Virus record (IMG/VR): IMGVR_UViG_3300028388_001123
Span: 1-23,613 of that record
Direction: 5' to 3' (one strand)
Length of the DNA stretch: 23,613 nt
Source of the DNA: a virus
Shown: piece after piece, positions 14,252-21,024 of the stretch
How the letters are laid out: each line of letters opens with the position of its first letter
Numbering within the stretch: the first letter of the stretch is position 1
The notes under the pieces: generated by a model
Databases searched by the model: none
The model's input: the letters and a program-made list of their open reading frames with translations, nothing else
What the model was told of the DNA's origin: nothing
Translations under genes and position numbers: made by a program

Positions 14252-16555
14252 TTAGAGACCGTTCTTGCGCACCTCCTCCCTAATCAGTTCGAGGTCTCCA
14301 AGCTCCACCGCGCGCCGCCACCGCGCGACAGCCTCCTCGCGACGAGCCGCCGGCGCCAGCACGTAAGGTTTTAAATTCATGCCGTCGACTTTCATGCACC
14401 AGTCGCGCTTGTCCGGCACCAGCCGGTCCTTCCGCTGCTTGAGCCGCAGGCTGACGTAGCCCCACCCGATATCCTCAGCGAGCGGGTTGCGGATCGCGTA
14501 CTCCGTCCACTGCTGCTTGAGCGCCTTGGGCGTGATCAGCTCGCCCGGCAGCTGCTCGATGAACTCCTCGATCACGTCCTCGCGGTCATCCATCGTCGCC
14601 TCGCACAGCGCCTCCTTCGTCGGCGTCATTGGTGCCGGCGCGTGCGGATCGAAGTCCGACACGTCCATCGACATCAGCCGCCAGTAGATCGCCGCGACCA
14701 CGTCGGGGTTCTCGATGTCCGCGTGCAGGGCCGCCCAGAACGCGCTGTCAGCGCTCGGCGCGGATCGGCAGGCGAACACCCGCCGATCCTCGCGCGGCAC
14801 CTCCAGCGCGTCCATGTGGTTGGTGCTCACTATCAGCGACGTGAACACTGACCGCTCGGTGTTGGGAAGCCCCTTGCGGATGATCGTCTTGCGGGTCGTG
14901 CCCGGGTCCGCCAGCTCTTTCAGCCGCTCGTACGTGCTCACCTTCGCCGAGCGCCTGTACAGATGCTCCGCGCTGCTGTCCTTGGCCTCGTCCACGCAGA
15001 GCAGCAGCGTCCCGTCTAGGAAGTCGGTGTACTGCGACTGCGACGTCGTACCGGCGAAGTGCTCGAAGGGTACGGTCTGAACGTGACGGTGCCCCAGCAG
15101 CGCCCGGAGCAGCTTCTGGAGCGTCCCGCGACCAGAGCCTTGGTTCTGCCCCCCGCCGCCCTGTGAGGCCGACACAGACAGCACCAAAGGCCCCCTGGCC
15201 CACGGGCGCTGCAGCTTGTACGCCAGCCACCGCTCTAGGTACGCACGCTCCTCCGGTATCGCGGCGACCCGCTCCATGAGCCTGTCCCAGGCGCTGGTGT
15301 CCGCCTCCGCCTGTACGTGATACGGAGCCCGGTAGCTGTTCGCCAGCCACTTGCGCCCCTCCAGCCACAACATCTCCGGCTTGTCCGGGCGGAAGTCGAG
15401 CCGGTCAACGGCGCGGATGCGCCCCCGCGCCACGTCCCCCGCCGCACGCACGGTGGGGTTGCCGCCGGGCGTGATCGTCTCGATCCGCTCCGTCCAGCGC
15501 GCGCCGAGCTTCTCGGCCTTGTAGAGCGTGGTGTCGTCAGTGTCGACCCGCACGACCCTGTCGTCCTCATGCGAGTACACATACTTGGCGGCTATCTGCG
15601 CGACACGCTCCATCGGCTCCCCCGACGGCATCGCGTCGATACGCTCGCCCTCCAGCACCCACCCAGGCTTGTCCGGCGTGTCTGCTCGCAGCTGCATCAG
15701 CACGTCCGGTCCGCCGAGCGCGGCGACCTTGCGCAGGAACGCCTCTGTCGAGTGCTCGTGCGAGTGCAGGCACGAGAACGCCCGCTCTTCTGTGACCGGG
15801 TCCATCGGCGCGTAGCCGGTGCTTCCGTCGCCGTCCTCGCCGGTCGTGTGCTCGTGCTCCCAGGGGCAGTGTATGCTGAGCCAGCCGCGGGTGTTCTGCT
15901 CCCCGTAGACCCAGCCCTGCTCCTTGAGCCACGCCAGCACCGGGTCCGCGGCGAGCTGCTCCTCAGTCAGCTGCGCCACCTCGCGCTCGCGCCGGGGGCT
16001 GCCGCACGGCACGGCCCCGAGCTGCTCCATCAGGTCGTCAATGTCCCAGACCCGGTCCGTGTGGACGCCCTCCAGCAGCAGCGCCTCGTGCGGCGGGTCG
16101 TGTTTGAGGTTGAGCGAACCCGGCACGCGCATGACCCGGTACGCGCCCCGGGCGCCTGGGTCGGTGAGACCCGCCCGGGCCAGCCCGTTGATGCAGCGCT
16201 CGTAGTGGTCTAGGTCTTCGACAGGGTCGAGCAGGTAGCCCCACTGCTCGTTGCCGGGCGAGGTCTCGATGCGCCAGCTCGGCTCGACCTTGATATTGCG
16301 CGGGTCGACCTTGCTCTTGACATCGTCTAGCACCACGGCCCATGCGGCGACGAGGTCTTCTCGTTTGCGGGATATCCGTCGCCTCCGTCTCTCGGGCGGC
16401 TTGACAGTGCAGACGCCGAAGTACCAGGCGTCGGGGCCGACGTCGGCGTCCCAGGGCAGGTTCTCCCAGTAGCCCTTGTCCGTCTGTCGGGTGATGATCG
16501 GTAGCTCTTGCTCGGCGTCGTAGTCGGAAAAGATTGATTTGAGGAAAGAACGCAT
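14252..16555 (-). CDS. Primase/helicase (AEP-type primase fused to D5/VirE-like ATPase)
   Basis: This 767-residue replication protein starts at an ATG with AGAGG 8 bases upstream. The N-terminal part looks like the archaeo-eukaryotic primase/polymerase type found in phages and plasmids. VVLDDVKSK at 74-82 should hold the metal-binding acids, ETSPGN at 97-102 and 'YRVMRVPGSLNLK' at about 146-158 are typical companions. A possible zinc-binding region with HCPWEHEH and CLHSHEH lies at about 228-268. The C-terminal part is a P-loop ATPase of the DUF5906/VirE/D5 kind; its Walker A is GSGRGT at 473-478, with arginine (R476) where lysine is usual, and LLLCVDEAKD is the Walker B. It would make primers and unwind DNA for the adjacent phage polymerase. 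The terminator and candidate origin lie directly downstream. Confidence 0.88.
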   Translation of the reverse strand: MRSFLKSIFSDYDAEQELPIITRQTDKGYWENLPWDADVGPDAWYFGVCTVKPPERRRRRISRKREDLVAAWAVVLDDVKSKVDPRNIKVEPSWRIETSPGNEQWGYLLDPVEDLDHYERCINGLARAGLTDPGARGAYRVMRVPGSLNLKHDPPHEALLLEGVHTDRVWDIDDLMEQLGAVPCGSPRREREVAQLTEEQLAADPVLAWLKEQGWVYGEQNTRGWLSIHCPWEHEHTTGEDGDGSTGYAPMDPVTEERAFSCLHSHEHSTEAFLRKVAALGGPDVLMQLRADTPDKPGWVLEGERIDAMPSGEPMERVAQIAAKYVYSHEDDRVVRVDTDDTTLYKAEKLGARWTERIETITPGGNPTVRAAGDVARGRIRAVDRLDFRPDKPEMLWLEGRKWLANSYRAPYHVQAEADTSAWDRLMERVAAIPEERAYLERWLAYKLQRPWARGPLVLSVSASQGGGGQNQGSGRGTLQKLLRALLGHRHVQTVPFEHFAGTTSQSQYTDFLDGTLLLCVDEAKDSSAEHLYRRSAKVSTYERLKELADPGTTRKTIIRKGLPNTERSVFTSLIVSTNHMDALEVPREDRRVFACRSAPSADSAFWAALHADIENPDVVAAIYWRLMSMDVSDFDPHAPAPMTPTKEALCEATMDDREDVIEEFIEQLPGELITPKALKQQWTEYAIRNPLAEDIGWGYVSLRLKQRKDRLVPDKRDWCMKVDGMNLKPYVLAPAARREEAVARWRRAVELGDLELIREEVRKNGL

Positions 16556-16630
16556 AGATAATGCCTCTCGTAGGGTTAGCAGCGCCTCCGGTGGGTGGCG
16601 CTACGTTTCACTGGTAAGCCTCACTCCTTT

Positions 16631-16657
16631 AGGCCCGCTCTCGCGGGCCTATTTTTT
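16631..16657 (+). terminator. Hairpin with T-tract on the plus strand, over the polymerase stop codon
   Basis: The stem AGGCCCGC (16631-16638) and GCGGGCCT (16643-16650) has a 4-base loop and is followed on the plus strand by A and six T residues. As an intrinsic terminator it faces the plus strand, against the coding direction here. On the minus strand the stem is followed by TAAAGGAG with no T-tract, so it would not stop the polymerase transcript efficiently. It could stop antisense transcription or protect or process the mRNA between the two replication genes. Positions 16556-16630 hold only the ribosome binding site of the next gene and a weak stem (16581-16586 with 16597-16602). Confidence 0.5.
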
Positions 16658-18640
16658 ATACTCCGGCCCGACCCAGATCTCCACCCCGAGCGGCAGCCCG
16701 CCGGCCCACCCCGGCAGCGTTAGCATCTCCCGCTCCAGGTCCGCCCGCGCCGCCTCGGCCTTGTCCTCAGGTACCTCTAGCAGCCCCTCATCGTGCGTGT
16801 GCCCGGAGATAGGCCACCCGGTCGGCTTCAGCCGCTCTAGGCACTCGCCAAGAATGTCCGCGGACACTGCCTGCGTAGCGTTCTCCGCAAGCAGCCCCCC
16901 GTAGAGGTCCACGCGCGGCCACTCCGGGTCGTCCACTTTAGCAGTCCACGACCCCTTGAGCACCGTGAGCCGCTCGCCCTCCATGCGCGGCTCAGGGTAG
17001 TAGAGCAGCCGCCCGGAGGGCAGTCGGCACACCAGAGGCCCGCCCGGTATGCGCCCGTACGCGACCCGCCCGACGCTGAACCACTTCGGCTTGCGGGAGA
17101 CCACGGCACGCTTCGCCGCCTGCTCCAACGCGGCCCAGAACCGAGGCGCCCACGGGTTCGCCACGCGCCAACCGTCACGTATCTGCAGCGCCCGGGAGTC
17201 GGGCACCCGCACCCCATACGCCCTCGCCATCGCATGGAACGCGCCCACGCCCCCGGCGTAGCCCATGGATAGCTCCGCTACCTTCCCCTCCTGGCGCGAG
17301 CCGCCAAAACGCTCCGCCACCACCAGGTACTCGTCGTGCCCCGGCGTCGCCAGCCGCTTGAGCTTCTCGTCTGCGTCGGGGTCATCCGCTAGCCAGGGCA
17401 GCACACGCCCCTCGATGCCTGTCCAGTCGCCGCAGACGAACACGCACCCAGGCGCTGCGACGATAGACGGGCGCAACATCCCCCCAAGCACGTCCAACGT
17501 CGACCCAAGCACCCCTTCCTTGCCGGCGGTGAAGCGCCCCGCCAGATCTTCCTGCCGCATCACGGCATCGCGCACGGCGCTGGGGTCGTCGACGCAGACG
17601 CGGCTGAAGTTATGCACCTGGAGCCCGACACTGCTCCAGCGCCCGGTCTGCCCGGCGCCGCTGTACACGTACGCCCCGCGCACCCGGTGATCCTCCGGGT
17701 CCGCCCGAGAGATCATGGCGCTGTACTTCGAGACGCTTGAGCGCCCCGCCTCGCTCACCAGCTCCAGCACTTCACACACCACCGGCGAGAGGTCGTCTGG
17801 GGGCAGCGACAGCAGGTCCGTGCGCACAGCCTTATCGAGCACCGTCTTGGTCTCGGACTCGCGCGTGCGCCTGTTGCGCCTAGTCACCTGCATCAGCGCC
17901 TTCGCCTGCGCCGACATGCCGTCCCCGTCGAGCACCCAGGCTTTAAGCGCGGCGAACGCACGGGCGCTGCTTACGCGGTTCTTAGTCAGGCACCGTATCT
18001 TGGAGGAGATGTCTGCCGCCTCCGCCTCGGCGTACGCCTGCGCAGCCCGAGCGAAGGCCACATCGACCCGCAGCCCCCGGTCGTTGATACGCTCAGTGAG
18101 CCAGTACCGGCGCAGCTCGTACTCTGTCAGCGGCACCGACCGGGCGGCGGCCGCGCGCTCCACAACGACGTCGCGCTCGCAGTACGTGAGCATCTCCTCC
18201 AGCAGCTCGGGCGTATGCTCATACGGCGGGACGCACATACGCTTTATCAGCTCTTTGCCCCGCTTGTCTTTTTGCGTGTCGAGCTTCAGGCACCGGCCCA
18301 GGTGCTCTAGCTTACCGGGCAGCCCCCGGGCGCGAGCTTGTGCCGCGGTGCAGTACCAGTTCTCGATCTCCGTGAAAGGCCAGCCGTGGTCCGGCTCCAT
18401 AATGTACTGCCAGATGAGCCGGTCGAACTCAGCGTTATGCGCCGCCAGCAGCAGCCCGTCGTTCAGCGCCGCCCCCAGGTCGGTCGGCACCGGGTCGCCC
18501 GGCACCCACTGCCGTACCGGCCCGTTGCCGATGGCGTAGCAGGCGCAGAGCACCTCTGTCTCAGGGTCCGTCGCGTAGACGTGCGCCCCGGCACTGGGCA
18601 GATCGACCGGGCTGCGGGTCTCGAAGTCGATGTGTATCAT
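16649..18640 (-). CDS. Phage DNA polymerase, family A with 3'-5' exonuclease
   Basis: This 663-residue polymerase replicates the phage genome and proofreads. The exonuclease motifs are D5/E7 in IDFET, HNAEFD at 68-73 and YCERD at 153-157. Polymerase motif A is DWTGIEGR (D405, E410). Motif B is RQEGKVAELSMGYAGG (R449, K453, L457, Y461). Motif C is HDE at 616-618. The residue equivalent to E. coli Pol I Phe762 is leucine (L457), a type associated with slower phage polymerases and often temperate lifestyles. The open frame extends upstream to 18841, but the ATG at 18640 gives the family's usual MIHIDFET start and lies just after a promoter. There is no clear ribosome binding site. The primase/helicase gene follows in the same direction. 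Confidence 0.95.
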   Translation of the reverse strand: MIHIDFETRSPVDLPSAGAHVYATDPETEVLCACYAIGNGPVRQWVPGDPVPTDLGAALNDGLLLAAHNAEFDRLIWQYIMEPDHGWPFTEIENWYCTAAQARARGLPGKLEHLGRCLKLDTQKDKRGKELIKRMCVPPYEHTPELLEEMLTYCERDVVVERAAAARSVPLTEYELRRYWLTERINDRGLRVDVAFARAAQAYAEAEAADISSKIRCLTKNRVSSARAFAALKAWVLDGDGMSAQAKALMQVTRRNRRTRESETKTVLDKAVRTDLLSLPPDDLSPVVCEVLELVSEAGRSSVSKYSAMISRADPEDHRVRGAYVYSGAGQTGRWSSVGLQVHNFSRVCVDDPSAVRDAVMRQEDLAGRFTAGKEGVLGSTLDVLGGMLRPSIVAAPGCVFVCGDWTGIEGRVLPWLADDPDADEKLKRLATPGHDEYLVVAERFGGSRQEGKVAELSMGYAGGVGAFHAMARAYGVRVPDSRALQIRDGWRVANPWAPRFWAALEQAAKRAVVSRKPKWFSVGRVAYGRIPGGPLVCRLPSGRLLYYPEPRMEGERLTVLKGSWTAKVDDPEWPRVDLYGGLLAENATQAVSADILGECLERLKPTGWPISGHTHDEGLLEVPEDKAEAARADLEREMLTLPGWAGGLPLGVEIWVGPEYKK

Positions 18641-18650
18641 CAGGAAAGAC

Positions 18651-18679
18651 TTGCACGGAAAAAGAACATGCAGTATATA
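18651..18679 (+). promoter_or_regulatory. Plus-strand early promoter (candidate)
   Basis: TTGCAC (18651-18656) and TATATA (18674-18679) are 17 bases apart on the plus strand, pointing into the HTH gene at 18711 and the operon behind it. The -35 box is weak (three of six consensus bases). The -10 overlaps the divergent promoter's -10, so the two could exclude each other. Confidence 0.45.
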
Positions 18680-18700
18680 GAGAGCATTACTGTGAAACAA
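18672..18700 (-). promoter_or_regulatory. Minus-strand promoter of the polymerase gene
   Basis: On the minus strand TTGTTT (18700-18695) and TATACT (18677-18672) are 17 bases apart. Transcription would begin near 18665, giving a short leader before the polymerase ATG at 18640. Its -10 box overlaps that of the opposing promoter. Confidence 0.6.
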
Positions 18701-18710
18701 CGGGACAGGC

Positions 18711-18911
18711 ATGGATAAACTGCTTACTACGAGTGAAGCGAGGGACGTGCTTGAGTATGAGTACGGTATCCCCATCGCCGAACGTACGCTCGCCAACATC
18801 CGCACGACAGGCGGCGGCCCACGGTTCCTCCGTGTCCGCAAGTTCGTGCGGTATCACCCCGATGACCTCGCCGCGTGGGCGCGTAAGCAGCGGGAGTGGG
18901 TAGATGCCTGA
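18711..18911 (+). CDS. Small helix-turn-helix DNA-binding protein (AlpA/excisionase-like)
   Basis: This 66-residue protein is the first gene of the plus-strand operon. LLTTSEARDVLEYEYG, then 'ERTLANIRTTGGGPRFLRVRKFVRYHPDDLAAWARK' is the pattern of a small MerR/AlpA/excisionase-type winged helix: a recognition helix, a 'GGGP.f...g..v.Y...dl..w' wing and a closing helix. It could control the divergent promoters directly upstream or act as a recombination directionality factor; no integrase is visible in this window. The stop overlaps the next gene by 8 bases (ATGCCTGA). The ribosome binding site is weak. Confidence 0.8.
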   Translation: MDKLLTTSEARDVLEYEYGIPIAERTLANIRTTGGGPRFLRVRKFVRYHPDDLAAWARKQREWVDA

Positions 18912-19998
18912 GCAGCACGCAGCGCCCGGCTTCGGCGGCTCGACCGCCACCCGCACACTCTACTGCCCCGGTTGGCGGCACCTTGCCGCGGACCTACCGA
19001 AGGGCAGGCCCTCCGAGTACGCACTGGAGGGCTCCAGACTGCACGGCGAGATCGAGCGTGTGATGCGCGGCGAGGCAGCCCCCCGGAGCGAGAAAGTGCA
19101 CACCGCGCTGGAGCAGTACCGGCTGCTGCTCCGGGACGCCTACGGCAGCGTCGACATCAAACCCCACCACCTTGAGGTCGAGCTGCGTGTCGAGCTGGAC
19201 GGCGTACCGGGCGCCCGGGGCACGCTGGACCTTGGCGTCGACCCGCCAGCACCGCACCCGCCGCTGCTGCTCGACTGGAAGTTTGGGGACGGGCACATCG
19301 TCAGCGCGCGCGCCAATGACCAGCTGCAATTCTACGCCAACGGCTGGCTTGACCAGTTCGAGGACATCGCGGACGACGAGCCTATCTACCTCGGCATTGT
19401 CCAGCCCCACGACCGCGGCGGCCCGCAGCGCTCCCTCTGGCGCACGACCGCGGGCGATCTGCGTGCGTGGAAGCAGCGCTTCGCCGCCGCCCTGGAGCAA
19501 GACCACCTGTGCGCCGGCAGCTGGTGCCAGTTCTGCCCTGTGAAGCCGACGTGCCCGGAGCTGCGCCGCTCAGGGCTGGAGGCGCTGAACCGCGAGCCGG
19601 CGCCGCAGCACCCGGCCGAGGTCGCGGAGAACCTCGACATCGCCAGCAAGCTGGAGCGCTGGATCAAAGCCGTGCGCGAGCACGCGCAAGAGCTTGCCGA
19701 AGAAAAGGGGCACCGCATCCCCGGCTGGAAACTCGTCAGCAAGCGCGCCCAGCGCAAGTGGGTTGATACCGACGCGGTCTGGGCCTGGCTGCGGGAGGTC
19801 GGGCAGGATGAAGATGAGGCCGCGCCGCGGGTCTTGTTAAGCCCCGCTAAAATGGCTACCATTTGCGACATCCCAGAGGAGCTTGTCGAGTACCGCTCCT
19901 CCGGGTTGACCTTGGCGCCTGAGGACGATCCTCGGGAGCCTGTTCAGCCGGCGACGTCGCTCGACGCGTTTGCCGATCTTCACCGACAGTACGAGTAA
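18904..19998 (+). CDS. DUF2800-type PD-(D/E)XK nuclease with Fe-S cysteines (Cas4/AddB-like)
   Basis: This 364-residue protein is a predicted exonuclease for phage recombination or replication. The nuclease motifs are in order: G43..H47 (EGSRLHGEIE), D109 (GTLDLGV), D124-x-K126 (LLLDWKFGDG) and Q140..Y144 (DQLQFYA). One cysteine before the nuclease core (C21, LYCPGW) and a cluster after it (C203, C208, C211, C217 in LCAGSWCQFCPVKPTC) match the arrangement that binds a 4Fe-4S cluster in Cas4 and AddB. The C-terminal part has a helical segment (about 240-270) and a stretch rich in acids. GGAG lies 7 bases before the ATG. It overlaps the HTH gene by 8 bases and is followed at 7 bases by the next gene. 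DUF2800 proteins are usual in phage replication clusters with polymerase, primase, VRR-NUC and SNF2 genes, exactly the set here. Confidence 0.88.
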   Translation: MPEQHAAPGFGGSTATRTLYCPGWRHLAADLPKGRPSEYALEGSRLHGEIERVMRGEAAPRSEKVHTALEQYRLLLRDAYGSVDIKPHHLEVELRVELDGVPGARGTLDLGVDPPAPHPPLLLDWKFGDGHIVSARANDQLQFYANGWLDQFEDIADDEPIYLGIVQPHDRGGPQRSLWRTTAGDLRAWKQRFAAALEQDHLCAGSWCQFCPVKPTCPELRRSGLEALNREPAPQHPAEVAENLDIASKLERWIKAVREHAQELAEEKGHRIPGWKLVSKRAQRKWVDTDAVWAWLREVGQDEDEAAPRVLLSPAKMATICDIPEELVEYRSSGLTLAPEDDPREPVQPATSLDAFADLHRQYE

Positions 19999-20005
19999 CA
20001 CCGAC

Positions 20006-20731
20006 ATGAGCACCGATATGACACCGAGCACCGCAAACGCGCTGACCAGCGCAGACGACCTGCAGGCCCTGGGTCGGCAGATGGCGGCTCAGACCGCCGC
20101 CGCACCTATCGCGGACACCAACGACGTGCCCTTCCTTCGCCTGCTCAAGAGCGGGCAGTGGGTCTATGGGCAGGACAGCGTCGAGGTTGAGGAGGGCTCC
20201 GAGTGGGCTGTCAACCCCGCCAGCCTGTACCACGGTTACGTGGCCTGGACCGACGACGCCCAGCCCACGACTGAGGTGCTGGCCGAGCGCATGGTCCGGT
20301 ACGGCGTGGAGGAGCTGCCGAGCGCGGCCGAGCTTGGCCCGCCCCCCTCCGGCAGCCGGGGCTGGCAAAAGCAACTCGCTGTGCAGCTGCAGTGCCTCAC
20401 CGGCGAAGACCGCGGGCAGCAGGTGCTTTACAAAGGCACCTCGCACGGGCTCAAGAAGCTGTTCGCGCAGAAGCTGATCCCCGCGATCACGCAGCGCCTA
20501 CTTGAGAGGGCCGACCCGGTCGCTGTCGTCACGCTGGAGGCTGAGAGCTACAAGCATAAGAAGTACGGGCTGGTCTACAGCCCTATCTTCCAGATTGCGC
20601 GCTGGGCGTCAATGAACGCCGCGACACCTGCAGCCGAGACGGATGAGATGGATGAGCCGGAGGACGGCGAGCCGCCGTTCGAGGCTGAGCCCGAGCAGCC
20701 GAGGCGTCGCCGCCAGCGTCGGGCTGCGTGA
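20006..20731 (+). CDS. Conserved phage protein of replication/recombination cluster, unknown function
   Basis: This 241-residue protein resembles a family I recall beside phage exonuclease genes. The signature is 'FLRLLKSGQWVYGQDSVEVEEGSEWAVNP' (read in two parts, about residues 43-71), then 'HGYVAWTDD', 'GWQKQLAVQLQCLTGEDRGQQVLYKG', and a late 'YKHKKYGLVYSPIFQIARW'. The mixed strand pattern would suit a single-stranded DNA-binding or annealing fold, and an acidic tail (DEMDEPEDGEPPFEAE) is followed by a basic end (PRRRRQRRAA). I infer, but cannot show, a role with the flanking nucleases. The start ATG at 20006 was chosen because the TTG at 19970 lies inside the preceding gene; an ATG at 20018 is also possible. 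The stop overlaps the next gene by GTGA. Confidence 0.7.
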   Translation: MSTDMTPSTANALTSADDLQALGRQMAAQTAAAPIADTNDVPFLRLLKSGQWVYGQDSVEVEEGSEWAVNPASLYHGYVAWTDDAQPTTEVLAERMVRYGVEELPSAAELGPPPSGSRGWQKQLAVQLQCLTGEDRGQQVLYKGTSHGLKKLFAQKLIPAITQRLLERADPVAVVTLEAESYKHKKYGLVYSPIFQIARWASMNAATPAAETDEMDEPEDGEPPFEAEPEQPRRRRQRRAA

Positions 20732-21024
20732 GGGAATCGACCCTAGAGGCCCGCTGCCGTAAGCGAGCCGCTGCCCTCGGGTGGCGGCTTCCCAAGTGGG
20801 TCTCGCCAGGCAACAACGGCGTGCCGGATCGTATCCTGCTTGCCGACGGTTGCCTGGTCTTCATCGAGTTCAAGGCGCCGGGCAAACGCCCGACGCCGCT
20901 ACAGCAGCACTGGATAGACTGGCTCAACGACCATGGACTCCGCGCAGAAGTCATCGACAGCTACGACGCCTTCGAGACCCTCGTTGAGGAGCTATCAGGA
21001 GCGGGCGGTAGAGCGGATCTATGA
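20728..21024 (+). CDS. VRR-NUC domain nuclease
   Basis: This 98-residue stand-alone VRR-NUC protein is a PD-(D/E)XK endonuclease type that can cut branched DNA such as Holliday junctions. It shows E3 in the opening helix (ESTLEARCRKRA), then GNNGVPDRILL with D34, then VFIEFKAPGKRPTPLQQ with E47-x-K49 and Q59. These are the family's active-site residues in normal order, and the length is typical for phage forms. The start is GTG at 20728, overlapping the previous stop as GTGA. Its 3' end overlaps the helicase gene by up to 92 bases. Confidence 0.93.
   Translation: MRESTLEARCRKRAAALGWRLPKWVSPGNNGVPDRILLADGCLVFIEFKAPGKRPTPLQQHWIDWLNDHGLRAEVIDSYDAFETLVEELSGAGGRADL

Noticed and set aside
18641-18841. 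N-terminal extension of the DNA polymerase by 67 residues.
   Set aside because: It runs through the divergent promoter region and antisense to the HTH gene. The family start MIHIDFET is at 18640.
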